A stretch of DNA of 64,000 nucleotides from Frigoribacterium endophyticum (GTDB taxonomy: Bacteria; Actinomycetota; Actinomycetes; Actinomycetales; Microbacteriaceae), in contig NZ_JAAOYV010000001.1 in assembly GCF_011759585.1 (NCBI RefSeq), positions 1,240,001 through 1,304,000 of the forward strand, written 5' to 3'. A program made the position numbers and the translations under genes. Within the stretch, counting starts at the first letter, position 1. Every line of letters begins with the position of its first letter. A model generated the notes under the pieces. The model ran no database searches and was not told the DNA's origin. It saw only the letters and a program-made list of their open reading frames with translations. Shown piece after piece: positions 10,401 through 20,734 of this stretch.

Positions 10401-11989
10401 CTCGCCGCCGCCGCACCACGACATCTACTCCATCGAAGACCTCAAGCAGCTGATCTTCGACGTCAAGCGGGCCAACCCGGCCGCGCGCGTCCACGTCAAG
10501 CTCGTGAGCCAGTCCGGCATCGGCGCCGTCGCGGCGGGCGTGACGAAGGCCCTGGCCGACGTCGTCCTCGTCTCGGGCCACGACGGCGGCACGGGCGCCA
10601 GCCCCCTCAACTCGCTGAAGCACGCGGGCACCCCGTGGGAGATCGGCCTCGCCGAGACCCAGCAGACGCTCATGCTGAACGGCATGCGCGACCGCGTGGT
10701 CGTGCAGGTCGACGGCCAGATGAAGACCGGCCGCGACGTGGTCATCGCCGCGCTCCTCGGCGGGGAGGAGTTCGGGTTCGCGACGGCGCCGCTGATCGTC
10801 GAGGGCTGCATCATGATGCGCGTGTGCCACCTCGACACCTGCCCGGTCGGCGTCGCGACCCAGAACCCCGAGCTCCGGGCCCGCTTCTCCGGCAAGCCGG
10901 AGTTCGTCGTGAACTTCTTCGAGTTCCTGGCGCAGGAGGTCCGCGAGATCCTGGCGTCGCTCGGGTTCCGGAGCCTCGACGAGGCCATCGGCCGCAACGA
11001 CGTCCTCGACGTCGACCGCGCCGTCGACCACTGGAAGGCGTCGGGCCTCGACCTCGCCCCGGTCCTCGTCGGCCCGGCCTTCGACGACGACGAGCCCCGC
11101 CGCAACCTGCGGGGCCAGGAGCACGAGCTGGACCAGCACTTCGACGTGGCCCTCATCGCGAGGAGCGCCGACGTGCTCGAGAACGGCGGCCACGTCGAGA
11201 TCGACCTCCCCATCCGCAACACGGAGCGTGCCGTCGGCACGATGCTCGGCCACGAGGTCACCGTCCGGCACGGTGAGAACGGGCTGCCCGAGGGGAGCAT
11301 CGAGGTGACGCTGACCGGCTCGGCCGGCCAGTCCCTCGGCGCGTTCCTCCCCTCCGGCATCACCCTTCGCCTCGAGGGCGACAGCAACGACTACGTCGGC
11401 AAGGGCCTGTCCGGCGGGTCGATCGTCGTCCGGCCCGACCGCGCGAGCACGTTCGTCGCGGAGGAGAACGTCATCGCCGGCAACGTGATCGGCTACGGAG
11501 CGACCCGGGGCAGCATGTTCATCCGCGGGATCGTGGGCGAGCGCTTCCTGGTGCGCAACTCGGGCGCCAGCGCCGTGGTCGAGGGCGTGGGGGACCACGC
11601 GCTCGAGTACATGACCGGCGGCCTCGCCGTCATCCTCGGCGACACGGGCCGGAACCTCGGGGCGGGCATGTCGGGCGGCACGGCCTACGTGCACCGGCTC
11701 CGCCCGGAGAGGGTCAACACGGAGTCGCTCGCCTCGGGCGAGCTCCAGCTCCACGACCTCGGCAGCGCCGACGTCGAGATCCTCTCCGACCTGCTCGCCC
11801 GGCACCTCGCCGAGACGGGCTCCCCCGTCGCGGAGCGCATGCTCGCGGACCTCGAGACGACCGTCTCCGAGTTCGTCAAGGTGCTGCCCCGCGACTACGC
11901 CGCCGTCCTCGCCACCCGGCAGACGGCCGTCGACGAGGGTCTCGACCCCGATGGCGACGAGACCTGGAAGAGAATCCTGGAGGTGACCG

Positions 11990-11997
<8 letters not shown>
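7417..11997 (+). CDS. gltB: GltB, glutamate synthase large subunit
   Basis: NADPH-GOGAT alpha chain: the class II amidotransferase domain frees ammonia from glutamine and the FMN domain makes glutamate from 2-oxoglutarate. 1526 aa, normal size. The mature N-terminal nucleophile is the Cys in [11 protein letters not shown], after a propeptide of about 30 residues. The 3Fe-4S cluster is given by [15 protein letters not shown] (C-X5-C-X4-C). A glycine-rich GXGXG beta-helix domain ends the protein. I chose the ATG at 7417 because GAGGA lies 8 bases upstream; a GTG at 7402 would add five residues. It overlaps gltD by 8 bp. A very long antisense frame opposite this gene is a codon-bias shadow. Confidence 0.97.
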
Positions 11998-13447
<1,450 letters not shown>

Positions 13448-13466
13448 GTCCGTCCACCAGCGGGAA

Positions 13467-13472
13467 TAGGGT
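13467..13472 (+). promoter_or_regulatory. Putative -10 box TAGGGT for pyk
   Basis: TAGGGT sits 52 bases upstream of the pyk ATG, in the 77-bp gap after gltD. It fits the TAnnnT pattern seen across the window. The -35 is not recognisable. Confidence 0.35.
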
Positions 13473-13524
13473 GGTGGCACGGGCCGGATCGTCCCACCAC
13501 CCTCACCCCACCAGTAAGGAACCC

Positions 13525-14988
13525 ATGAGACGCGCAAAGATCGTCGCCACCCTCGGGCCGGCGACGTCGAGCTACGAGAACATCCGAGCGATCATCGACG
13601 CAGGTGTCGACGTCGCGCGGATGAACCTCAGCCACGGCAGCTACGACGTCCACGAGGGCGTGTACGGCAACGTCCGCCAGGCCGCCGACGACGCGGGGCG
13701 GCCCGTCGCCGTCCTGGTCGACCTCCAGGGCCCCAAGATCCGCCTCGGCAAGTTCGCAGACGGCCCCCACGACCTCGCCGTCGGCGACGTCTTCAAGATC
13801 ACCGTGGAGGACGTCCTCGGCACGAAGGAGCTCTGCGGCACGACCTTCAAGGGCCTCCCGCAGGACGTCGCTCCCGGCGACCCCCTGCTCATCGACGACG
13901 GCCGCGTCAAGCTGCGCGTCCTCGAGACCGACGGCACGGTCGTGACGACCGAGGTCGTCGTGGCCGGCACCGTCTCGAACAACAAGGGCATCAACCTGCC
14001 CGGCGTCGCGGTGAACGTGCCGGCGCTCTCCGAGAAGGACGAGGCCGACCTGCGCTGGGGCCTCCGCCTCGGCGCCGACTACATCGCGCTCTCGTTCGTC
14101 CGCGACGCCGACGACGTCACCCGCGTGCACGAGATCATGGCGGAGGAGGAGCGCCGCGTCCCCGTCATCGCGAAGATCGAGAAGCCCCAGGCGGTCGACA
14201 ACCTCGAGGCCATCATCGAGGCCTTCGACGGCATCATGGTCGCCCGCGGCGACCTCGGCGTCGAGCTGCCCCTCGAGGCCGTCCCGATCGTGCAGAAGCA
14301 CGCGGTCGAGCTGTCGCGCCGCATGGCCAAGCCCGTCATCGTGGCCACGCAGATGCTCGAGTCGATGATCTCCAGCCCGATCCCCACGCGGGCGGAGACC
14401 TCCGACGTCGCGAACGCCGTGCTCGACGGCGCCGACGCCGTCATGCTGAGCGGCGAGACGAGCGTGGGGGAGTACCCCGTCATCACGGTGCAGACCATGG
14501 CCCGGATCGTCGCCTCGACGGAGGAGCACGGTCTCGAGCGCATCCAGCCGCTCGGCACCCGCCCGCGGACCCAGGGCGGGGCCATCACCCTGGCGGCCGC
14601 CGACGTCGCCGAGTTCGTCGAGGCGAAGTTCCTCTGCGTCTTCACCGAGTCGGGCGACTCCGTGCGACGCATGTCGCGCCTCCGCCACCCCATCCCGATC
14701 CTGGCCTTCTCGCCCAACGAGGCGACGCGCCGTCGCATGGCCCTCAGCTGGGGCGTGCGCTCGTTCCTCGTCGAGAACGTCACCCACACCGACGCCATGT
14801 TCGACCAGGTGGACGACATCCTGCTGGGCAACGACCTCTGCGCCGCCGGCGATAAGGTCATCGTGATCGCCGGGTCCCCTCCCGGGATCGCCGGCTCGAC
14901 GAACGACCTGCGGGTCCACCGTGTGGGCGACGCCCACGGCGAGGCGGCTCCGGCCTACGCGGCCAAGACCCCGCCGCCCGTCTCCTAG
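13525..14988 (+). CDS. pyk: Pyk, pyruvate kinase
   Basis: Last step of glycolysis: phosphoenolpyruvate plus ADP to pyruvate plus ATP. 487 aa. Motifs are RMNLSHGSY (substrate Arg and Asn), VIAKIEKPQAVDN (catalytic Lys), MVARGDLGVELP (Mg-binding) and the long ATQMLESMI/TRAETSDVANAV segment. The ATG at 13525 has AAGGA five bases upstream. A longer in-frame ATG at 13471 would cover the -10 box and is rejected. The gene stands alone between gltD and a strong terminator. Confidence 0.97.
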   Translation: MRRAKIVATLGPATSSYENIRAIIDAGVDVARMNLSHGSYDVHEGVYGNVRQAADDAGRPVAVLVDLQGPKIRLGKFADGPHDLAVGDVFKITVEDVLGTKELCGTTFKGLPQDVAPGDPLLIDDGRVKLRVLETDGTVVTTEVVVAGTVSNNKGINLPGVAVNVPALSEKDEADLRWGLRLGADYIALSFVRDADDVTRVHEIMAEEERRVPVIAKIEKPQAVDNLEAIIEAFDGIMVARGDLGVELPLEAVPIVQKHAVELSRRMAKPVIVATQMLESMISSPIPTRAETSDVANAVLDGADAVMLSGETSVGEYPVITVQTMARIVASTEEHGLERIQPLGTRPRTQGGAITLAAADVAEFVEAKFLCVFTESGDSVRRMSRLRHPIPILAFSPNEATRRRMALSWGVRSFLVENVTHTDAMFDQVDDILLGNDLCAAGDKVIVIAGSPPGIAGSTNDLRVHRVGDAHGEAAPAYAAKTPPPVS

Positions 14989-15003
14989 ACGACAGCACCG
15001 CAT

Positions 15004-15045
15004 CGACCGTGAGGCCGGGCCCGACAGGGCCCGGCCTCACGGTCG
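15004..15045 (+). terminator. Strong terminator after pyk
   Basis: A perfect 19-bp stem (15004-15022 with 15027-15045) closes on the tetraloop GACA, 16 bases after the pyk stop. It is GC-rich with no real T-run, as is common for high-GC actinobacteria. Confidence 0.85.
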
Positions 15046-15103
15046 TCCGTGGCTGGTCGACCTCAGGGAGTCCGCCCCCGCCAGCGCCCGCAGCCGGCGG
15101 GCG

Positions 15104-15109
15104 TAGTCT
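15104..15109 (+). promoter_or_regulatory. -10 box TAGTCT, predicted leaderless start
   Basis: TAGTCT ends six bases before the ATG at 15116, so transcription would begin at or next to the A of the start codon. No Shine-Dalgarno is present. Confidence 0.55.
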
Positions 15110-15115
15110 CCGCCC

Positions 15116-15793
15116 ATGACCGTCCCCCCAGGCCACCCACGGTGCTTCCGACTCGACGGCAAGCTGTTCGTCGTGCCGACCTGGAGCGACGTCTCCGTGG
15201 TCGAGGCCCGGGACGCCCTGTCGAGGTCGCTCTCCGTGCGGAGCCGTCCGTTCCGGGGCTCGCGCCGTCGTGAGCGCTGGGGTCCGTCCGGGGCCGTGAT
15301 CGGCGCCGGCGCGATCCTCGTGGTCGCGGTGACCGCGTGGGAGGTGACCTCCCTGGTCGGGCTCGCGGCGACGGGGGCATCGGGGGCCCTGGTCGGGGGA
15401 GTCCTCGCCGTCGGCGTCCGACGGCTCTTCGTCGACGCGGGCGCCGGCGCCGCGCTGCCGTCAGCGAGCACGGGGGAGGCGATGAGCGAGTCGACCGACT
15501 CTGGCCACGGGCGGGACAGGGTCGCGGCGGTCGAGGTCCCCGACGACGTCGCGGCGGCAGCCCCCGACGACGCGACCGGTGACGAGCTCGCCCTCTGGTC
15601 GGCGCTGGTCATGAGGTACCGCGACGCCCGCGAGGCACTGCTCAGCGGGGCACTCCCCGGTTCCGCGGTGGACGACGCCGACACCGATCCCGGCGACGCC
15701 ACGGCACGCATCCGCCGGGCCGAGGCCGACCTCCGATCGGCGGAGGCGGACTACGCGCCGGTCGCGCGCCTCCTCGGGTTCCCTGCCCCCTGA
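15116..15793 (+). CDS. Hypothetical membrane protein
   Basis: 225 aa; I do not recognise a family. Residues 1-60 are soluble and basic near the membrane (RSRPFRGSRRRERW). Two adjacent hydrophobic segments lie at about 61-82 (VIGAGAILVVAVTAW) and 84-105 (LVGLAATGASGALVGGVLAVG). Residues 105-225 form a soluble, Ala/Asp-rich tail that ends in a helical stretch with repeated Arg-Ala-Glu-Ala pattern. The predicted topology is cytoplasmic ends with a hairpin in the membrane. Codon use looks normal for the window and a leaderless -10 box is present, so I take it as a real gene. Flanked by the pyk terminator and the cspA terminator, it is a single-gene unit. Confidence 0.65.
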   Translation: MTVPPGHPRCFRLDGKLFVVPTWSDVSVVEARDALSRSLSVRSRPFRGSRRRERWGPSGAVIGAGAILVVAVTAWEVTSLVGLAATGASGALVGGVLAVGVRRLFVDAGAGAALPSASTGEAMSESTDSGHGRDRVAAVEVPDDVAAAAPDDATGDELALWSALVMRYRDAREALLSGALPGSAVDDADTDPGDATARIRRAEADLRSAEADYAPVARLLGFPAP

Positions 15794-15834
15794 GGGCGCG
15801 GGCCGCCTGGCCCGGAACGGCCGAGGGCATGCAA

Positions 15835-15868
15835 GAAGCCCCGACCTGCCGGAGCAGATCGGGGCTTC
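15835..15868. terminator. Bidirectional terminator between the hypothetical gene and cspA
   Basis: GAAGCCCCGA (15835-15844) pairs with TCGGGGCTTC (15859-15868), with three further inner pairs. It lies between two convergent genes and can serve both. On the minus strand it is followed by TTGC. Confidence 0.75.
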
Positions 15869-15922
15869 GTGTAGCTGACGACCAGGTCGTCGGCTGTCGG
15901 CGTCTCAGTGGACGCCGCCGAG

Positions 15923-16126
15923 TCAGATGACGCGGATGTTCTCGGCCTGGAGGCCCTTGTTGCCCTGAGCGGTCTCGAACTCGACCTTCTGGTTCTCCTC
16001 CAGGTTGCGGTAGCCGTCGCCGGCGATCGCGGAGAAGTGCGCGAAGACGTCAGTGGATCCGTCGTCGGGGGTGATGAAGCCGAAGCCCTTTTCGGAGTTG
16101 AACCACTTAACGGTACCTGTAGCCAT
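15923..16126 (-). CDS. cspA: CspA-family cold-shock protein
   Basis: 67-aa single cold-shock domain, a nucleic-acid chaperone that opens RNA structure. RNP1 is KGFGFITP (residues 13-20) and RNP2 is VFAHFSAI (27-34); the aromatic patch W8/F9/F15/F17/F29 is intact. The ATG at 16126 has AAGGAAC a few bases upstream on the minus strand. The long AT-richer leader upstream, with a hairpin at 16154-16173, resembles the structured leaders of temperature-sensitive csp mRNAs; that reading is inference. It ends at a shared terminator. Confidence 0.95.
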   Translation of the reverse strand: MATGTVKWFNSEKGFGFITPDDGSTDVFAHFSAIAGDGYRNLEENQKVEFETAQGNKGLQAENIRVI

Positions 16127-16491
16127 TTTTCTTGTTCCTTCAATCAGAGTTGTCGATCCCGACTTCGGGATCGCTCGTCGCGGTGCCTTTTTGTCCGCTC
16201 CCTCTGAGAACGCCGCAGCCAGACCGTGCCCCTCGAGAGGAGCTCGCCCCGGCACGTCGCGAGATACAAATGCGTAACACAACAACCAGTCACTCCAGCG
16301 TAGTGCACGAGACCCCCGAGAACACCAACTCGGCCGACAAAGTCGTGGATGAGTCCGTCTCGGACATCGCGCGTCGCTCGCGGGACGGCGAACGAACTGG
16401 GGCGACAGGCGCGGGACACGCCCGGACGGACGGAGCGGGGGTGGACCCGCCGAGGTCACGAGGACGGCTCGGTGCGGCCTGGTCGCGACGG
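16127..16491 (-). promoter_or_regulatory. cspA leader and promoter region (365 bp, no gene)
   Basis: This region holds an 8-bp hairpin with ACTT loop (16154-16173), an A-run (reading AAAAAGG on the minus strand near 16187-16193) and an AT-rich block at about 16262-16297. On the minus strand that block offers GTGACT, an 18-base spacer and TTGTAT as a possible promoter. Transcription from there would give a leader of roughly 130 nt. The rest, 16300-16491, shows no convincing gene; its frames are Arg-rich shadows. Confidence 0.4.
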
Positions 16492-16574
16492 TGCCGGATG
16501 CGGGGGTCGAACCCGCACGCCCTCTCGGACAGAGCATTTTGAGTGCCCCGCGTCTGCCATTCCGCCAATCCGGC
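16492..16574 (-). tRNA. tRNA-Leu (anticodon CAA)
   Basis: 83-nt cloverleaf on the minus strand: acceptor GCCGGAT with ATCCGGC, D-stem GCG/CGC, anticodon stem GGGCA/TGCTC with loop CTCAAAA (anticodon CAA, reads UUG), a long class II variable arm (TCC-GAGA-GGG) and T-arm GCGGG-TTCGACC-CCCGC. The discriminator base is A. CCA is only partly encoded (CCG follows). The long variable arm and CAA anticodon make Leu secure. Confidence 0.95.
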
Positions 16575-16600
16575 TCACGACGACCGGGTCGAGAATACCG

Positions 16601-16606
16601 TAGGCT
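16601..16606 (+). promoter_or_regulatory. -10 box TAGGCT, predicted leaderless start of pdtaR
   Basis: TAGGCT ends seven bases before the GTG at 16614 and no ribosome binding site lies between. It begins 26 bases after the 5' end of the divergent tRNA gene. Confidence 0.55.
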
Positions 16607-16613
16607 CTGCTTC

Positions 16614-17219
16614 GTGAGTGACCAGGAAGCAACCTCAGCAGCACCCCGTCGCGTCGTCGTGGCCGAAGATGAGTCCCTCATCCGGCTCGACATCGTCGAG
16701 ATCCTCCGCGACAACGGATTCGAGGTGGTCGGCGAGGCCGGAGACGGCGAGACCGCCGTCGCCCTCGCCACGGAGCTCCGCCCGGACCTCGTCATCATGG
16801 ACGTCAAGATGCCCAAGCTCGACGGCATCTCGGCGGCCGAGACGCTCAGCAAGAACCACATCGCCCCCGTGGTCCTCCTCACGGCCTTCAGCCAGAAGGA
16901 GCTCGTCGAGCGGGCGAGCGAGGCCGGAGCGCTGGCCTACGTCGTCAAGCCCTTCACCCCCAACGACCTGCTGCCCGCGATCGAGATCGCCCTCTCGCGC
17001 TACACGCAGATCATCACCCTCGAGGCCGAGGTCGCCGACCTGGTCGAGCGCTTCGAGACCCGCAAGCTCGTCGACCGGGCCAAGGGCCTCCTCAACGAGA
17101 AGATGGGCCTCACCGAGCCGGAGGCCTTCCGCTGGATCCAGAAGGCGTCGATGGACCGTCGTCTGACCATGCACGACGTGGCGCAGGCCATCATCGAGCA
17201 GCTCAGCGCGAAGAAGTAG
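16614..17219 (+). CDS. pdtaR: PdtaR-like response regulator with ANTAR RNA-binding domain
   Basis: 201 aa. The receiver domain (about 13-130) has the acidic pocket AEDES, phospho-acceptor D63 in LVIMDVKMP and the conserved Lys in YVVKPF. The ANTAR domain (about 140-197) has the [23 protein letters not shown] pattern that binds paired hairpins in mRNA to prevent termination. The mycobacterial homologue Rv1626 works with the kinase PdtaS, which is not in this window. I chose the GTG at 16614 because of the -10 box spacing; an upstream in-frame ATG at 16491 would read through the tRNA gene. A single-gene unit with a strong terminator. Confidence 0.92.
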   Translation: MSDQEATSAAPRRVVVAEDESLIRLDIVEILRDNGFEVVGEAGDGETAVALATELRPDLVIMDVKMPKLDGISAAETLSKNHIAPVVLLTAFSQKELVERASEAGALAYVVKPFTPNDLLPAIEIALSRYTQIITLEAEVADLVERFETRKLVDRAKGLLNEKMGLTEPEAFRWIQKASMDRRLTMHDVAQAIIEQLSAKK

Positions 17220-17237
17220 CTCCTCGCAGCCTCGTTC

Positions 17238-17274
17238 GACGAAGGGCCCGCCCCCACGGGGCGGGCCCTTCGTC
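17238..17274. terminator. Terminator between pdtaR and the thioesterase gene
   Basis: A perfect 17-bp stem (17238-17254 with 17258-17274) with a CAC loop, rich in GGGCCC. It lies between convergent genes and can act in both directions. Confidence 0.85.
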
Positions 17275-17291
17275 CTCTCCTGGCGTCGAGC

Positions 17292-17783
17292 TCAGCCGCG
17301 GGAGTCGGTCAGGTAGTTGGTGATGCGGACGGTCGAGAGCAGGCGCCCGTCATCGTCGGTCATGACGACCTGGTGGGTCGTCAGCGTGCGCCCGAGGTGG
17401 ATCGCCGTGCAGGTGCCGGTCACCCAGCCCGTCGCTGCCGAGCGGCTGTGGCTGGCGTTGAGCTCGATCCCCATCGCGAGTCGCCCCGCGCCGGCGTGCA
17501 CGTTGGCGGCCACGGAGCCGAGGGTCTCCGCCAGGACGACGTGCGCCCCGCCGTGGAGGATCCCCACCGGCTGGGTGTTGCCGGTGACCGGCATCCGGCC
17601 GACGGCCCGCTCCGCGCTCATCTCGAGGATCTCGATCCCCATCTTCTCGGCCAGGGCGCCGACGCCCCGACGACGGAACAGCTCCACGGCCTCGTCGCTG
17701 AGCACCGCCTCGGAGGACACGGTGCGGTCGGCGTCGGAGGCGGGCGCGGCAGGACGGGGGGAGGCGGGGGTCGCGTCGGTCAC
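17292..17783 (-). CDS. Hotdog-fold thioesterase (PaaI/menaquinone-type)
   Basis: 163 aa with an N-terminal disordered Ala/Pro stretch (1-25) and one hotdog domain (about 40-160). The active-site region is GNTQPVGILHGGAHVVLAET, with HGG followed by the Glu expected of the PaaI/YbdB/DHNA-CoA thioesterase group; MGIELNASHSRSA forms the central sheet. The substrate is probably an acyl-CoA. 1,4-dihydroxy-2-naphthoyl-CoA hydrolysis for menaquinone is plausible but not shown by the sequence. The start is GTG with GGAG close upstream. It is convergent with pdtaR and divergent from polA. Confidence 0.85.
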   Translation of the reverse strand: MTDATPASPRPAAPASDADRTVSSEAVLSDEAVELFRRRGVGALAEKMGIEILEMSAERAVGRMPVTGNTQPVGILHGGAHVVLAETLGSVAANVHAGAGRLAMGIELNASHSRSAATGWVTGTCTAIHLGRTLTTHQVVMTDDDGRLLSTVRITNYLTDSRG

Positions 17784-17895
17784 GGAGCTCCGGTCGGTCG
17801 GGGGTCGGCCTCGGCGGATCGCGTGCTCACGGACTCGGAGGCGCGGACCCTGAGGCGCGGCCCTGACGACCGGAGAGCCTGTCGGACCTGGCCGC

Positions 17896-17901
17896 TAGGC
17901 T
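17896..17901 (+). promoter_or_regulatory. -10 box TAGGCT, predicted leaderless start of polA
   Basis: TAGGCT ends six bases before the polA GTG at 17908, with no Shine-Dalgarno, so the mRNA should start at the start codon. Confidence 0.55.
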
Positions 17902-17907
17902 GACGGG

Positions 17908-20583
17908 GTGTCGGACGAAACGAAGCCTACCCTCCTGGTCATCGACGGTCATTCCCTGGCGTTCCGGGCGTTCTACGCCCTGCCCGTCGACAGCTTCGTG
18001 AACCGGGAGGGCCAGCACACCAACGCCATCCACGGCTTCATCTCGATGCTGCTGAGCCTGCTCAAGGCGGAGAAGCCCACCCACCTCGCGGTCGCCTTCG
18101 ACATCTCCCGCTTCTCGTTCCGCACCCGCGAGTATCCCGAGTACAAGGGCACGCGGTCCGAGACCCCGGTCGAGTTCGTGGGCCAGATACCGCTCCTGCA
18201 GGAGGCCCTGCACGCGATGGGCATCACGACCATCACGAAGGAGGACTACGAGGCCGACGACATCCTCGCCACCCTCGCCGTGCGCGGTCGCGGCGACGGC
18301 TACCGCGTCCTCGTGGTCTCCGGCGACCGCGACGCCATCCAGATGGTGAACGACGACGTCACCCTCCTCTACCCGTCGGCGCGCGGCGTCAGCGAGCTGA
18401 CCCGCTACGACCGCGACAAGGTCTTCGAGCGGTACGGCATCGAGCCCCACCAGTACCCGGAGGTCGCGGCCCTCGTCGGCGAGACCAGCGACAACCTCAT
18501 CGGCGTCGACAAGGTGGGCGAGAAGACCGCCGTCAAGTGGATCACGCAGTACGGCAGCCTCGACGAGGTCATCTCGCACGCCGACGAGATCAAGGGCGTC
18601 GTCGGCGGCAAGCTCCGCGAGCAGAAGGAGCGCGCGATCCGCAACCGCCGCCTCAACCGTCTCGTCACCGACGTCGAGCTGCCCGTCGGCCCCGCCGACC
18701 TCGAACGGCGACCGGTGGACGACGAGGCCGTCCGCGAGCTGTTCGACAAGCTCCAGTTCCGCACGCTCCTCGAGCGCGTGCTCAAGCTGAGCGAGGGCGA
18801 GGGGCCGGCCCGTCCCGACGGCTCCGCCGAGGGAACGGTCGTCGCGGCGCCGACGGGCCTTCCCGTGGTGCGCACGCTGGTCGACGAAGAGCTCGCCTTC
18901 TGGCTGCGGAAGAACGCCGCCGACCCGTCGTCGCCCGTCGGCCTGGCCGTGGAGTACGGCGCCGACGGCGTGGTCGGCCTGGGCATCTCGTCGCACGACG
19001 AGTCCGCGTACGTCCCGTGGGCCACGGGCCGCGGCGACTACGTGGCCCTGGAGGCCTGGCTCGACGACGCGTCGCCGAAGGTCCTGCACGACTCGAAGCG
19101 CGCCTACAAGGCGCTCTCCCGGGCGGGCCTCCGCCTCACCGGCATCGTCGGCGACACGCGCGTCGCCGCGTGGCTGCTCCGGCCCGGCCGCACATCGTTC
19201 GCCCTGACCGACCTCGTCTACGAGCAGCTGGGCGAGACGCTCCCCGTCGCCGACCCGAACCAGCTCGTCCCGGCCGACGAGCAGGTCAGCGTCGCGACGG
19301 AGGCCTGGTACACGCTCCGCCTCTCCGAGTCCCTCACCGAAGCGCTCGACGAGGGGTCGCGGTCCGTCCTGATCGATCTCGAGCTGCCGCTCGTGCCCGT
19401 CCTCGGCGACATGGAGCTGACGGGGGTCGCGGCCGACCGCGACGCACTGGTCGCCCTCTCCAGCCGCCTCGCCGAGAGCGCCGGCGGGTTCGCCGCGGCG
19501 GCCTTCGCGGAGATCGGGCGCGAGGTCAACCTCGGCTCGCCCAAGCAGCTCCAGGAGGTGCTCTTCGAGCAGCTCGAGATGCCCCGCACCCGGGCCACCA
19601 AGACGGGCTTCTCGACCGACGCCGCCTCGCTGGCCGACCTGCAGGAGAAGCACCCGCACCCGTTCCTCGGCCTCCTCCTGCAGCACCGCGACGTCACGAA
19701 GCTCCGGCAGATCATCGACACCCTCGAGAAGTCCATCGCCGACGACGGCCGCATCCACACGACCTACGACCAGACGGGCACGACGACGGGGCGCATCTCG
19801 TCCGTCGACCCGAACCTCCAGAACATCCCGGTCAAGGCCGCCGTGGGCCGGGAGATCCGGTCGACCTTCGTCCACGGGCCCGAGTACGAGACCCTGCTGA
19901 CGGCCGACTACTCGCAGATCGAGATGCGGATCATGGCGCACCTCTCCGGCGACGAGGGGCTCATCGAGGCCTTCGCGGCGGGGGAGGACCTGCACCGCTT
20001 CGTCGGGGCGCGGATCTTCCACGTCGAGCCCGCCGACGTCACGCCCCTCATGCGCACGAAGGTCAAGGCGATGTCGTACGGACTCGCCTACGGCCTCAGC
20101 GCCTTCGGCTTGTCGAAGCAGCTGCGCATCGAGAGCGGCGAGGCGAAGCAGCTGATGACCGACTACTTCGCGCGCTTCGGCGCGGTCCGCGAGTACCTGC
20201 GCAACGTCGTCGAGAAGGCCAGGGAGGACGGCTACACCGAGACGATTTTCGGCCGCCGCCGCCCGTTCGCCGACCTGAAGTCGCCCAACCGGGTGCTCCG
20301 CGAGAACGCCGAGCGCGCCGCGCTCAACGCCCCGATCCAGGGCTCGGCGGCCGACATCATGAAGCGCGCGATGCTCGGGGTCCGGGCGGAGCTCGACCAG
20401 CGGGAGATGGCGTCGCGCGTCCTGCTCCAGGTCCACGACGAGCTCATCGTCGAGGTCGCCTCCGGCGAGGTCGACATCGTCCGCGACATCGTGGAGCGCC
20501 GGATGAGCGGCGCGGCCGAGCTCCGGGTCCCGCTCGACGTCAGCGTCGGGCTCGGCGAGAGCTGGGACGCGGCCGCGCACTGA
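17908..20583 (+). CDS. polA: PolA, DNA polymerase I
   Basis: 891 aa. An N-terminal 5'-nuclease (about 8-300; LVIDGHSLAFRAFYAL, EADDILATLA, GETSDNLIGVDKVGEKTA) removes primers and flaps. The polymerase domain occupies the last 400 residues: motif A LLTADYSQIEMR, motif B RTKVKAMSYGLAYG, motif C LLQVHDELIVEV. The middle 3'-5' exonuclease-like region reads GLAVEYGADG where proofreading enzymes have a D-x-E metal motif, so proofreading is probably absent, as known for other actinobacterial Pol I. GTG start, likely leaderless. It is followed by a hexamer repeat and then the PTS block rather than rpsA. Confidence 0.97.
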   Translation: MSDETKPTLLVIDGHSLAFRAFYALPVDSFVNREGQHTNAIHGFISMLLSLLKAEKPTHLAVAFDISRFSFRTREYPEYKGTRSETPVEFVGQIPLLQEALHAMGITTITKEDYEADDILATLAVRGRGDGYRVLVVSGDRDAIQMVNDDVTLLYPSARGVSELTRYDRDKVFERYGIEPHQYPEVAALVGETSDNLIGVDKVGEKTAVKWITQYGSLDEVISHADEIKGVVGGKLREQKERAIRNRRLNRLVTDVELPVGPADLERRPVDDEAVRELFDKLQFRTLLERVLKLSEGEGPARPDGSAEGTVVAAPTGLPVVRTLVDEELAFWLRKNAADPSSPVGLAVEYGADGVVGLGISSHDESAYVPWATGRGDYVALEAWLDDASPKVLHDSKRAYKALSRAGLRLTGIVGDTRVAAWLLRPGRTSFALTDLVYEQLGETLPVADPNQLVPADEQVSVATEAWYTLRLSESLTEALDEGSRSVLIDLELPLVPVLGDMELTGVAADRDALVALSSRLAESAGGFAAAAFAEIGREVNLGSPKQLQEVLFEQLEMPRTRATKTGFSTDAASLADLQEKHPHPFLGLLLQHRDVTKLRQIIDTLEKSIADDGRIHTTYDQTGTTTGRISSVDPNLQNIPVKAAVGREIRSTFVHGPEYETLLTADYSQIEMRIMAHLSGDEGLIEAFAAGEDLHRFVGARIFHVEPADVTPLMRTKVKAMSYGLAYGLSAFGLSKQLRIESGEAKQLMTDYFARFGAVREYLRNVVEKAREDGYTETIFGRRRPFADLKSPNRVLRENAERAALNAPIQGSAADIMKRAMLGVRAELDQREMASRVLLQVHDELIVEVASGEVDIVRDIVERRMSGAAELRVPLDVSVGLGESWDAAAH

Positions 20584-20624
20584 GGCCACGCCCTCCGGGG
20601 CCTGACCCGCGACTCCTCTGCGTC

Positions 20625-20678
20625 CTGGCCGTGGCCGTGGGCGTGGCCACGGCCCTGGCCCTGGCCCTGGCCCTGTGG
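20625..20678. repeat. Imperfect hexanucleotide repeat (NTGGCC, 9 units)
   Basis: Nine 6-bp units from ctggcc to ctgtgg, with four exact CTGGCC and the others one or two changes away. It lies 42 bases after the polA stop. An 8-bp stem GGCCGTGG/CCACGGCC (20633-20654) is inside, so the repeat may double as a polA terminator. It is in no credible gene. Confidence 0.75.
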
Positions 20679-20734
20679 GGGACCTGATCTGTACCCCGAA
20701 CCGGGCACGATCGGACACGACACGCGCGGGGAGC

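Noticed and set aside
16144-16419. 91-aa minus-strand frame upstream of cspA
   Set aside because: Basic, no domain, and it would occupy the cspA leader and promoter region.
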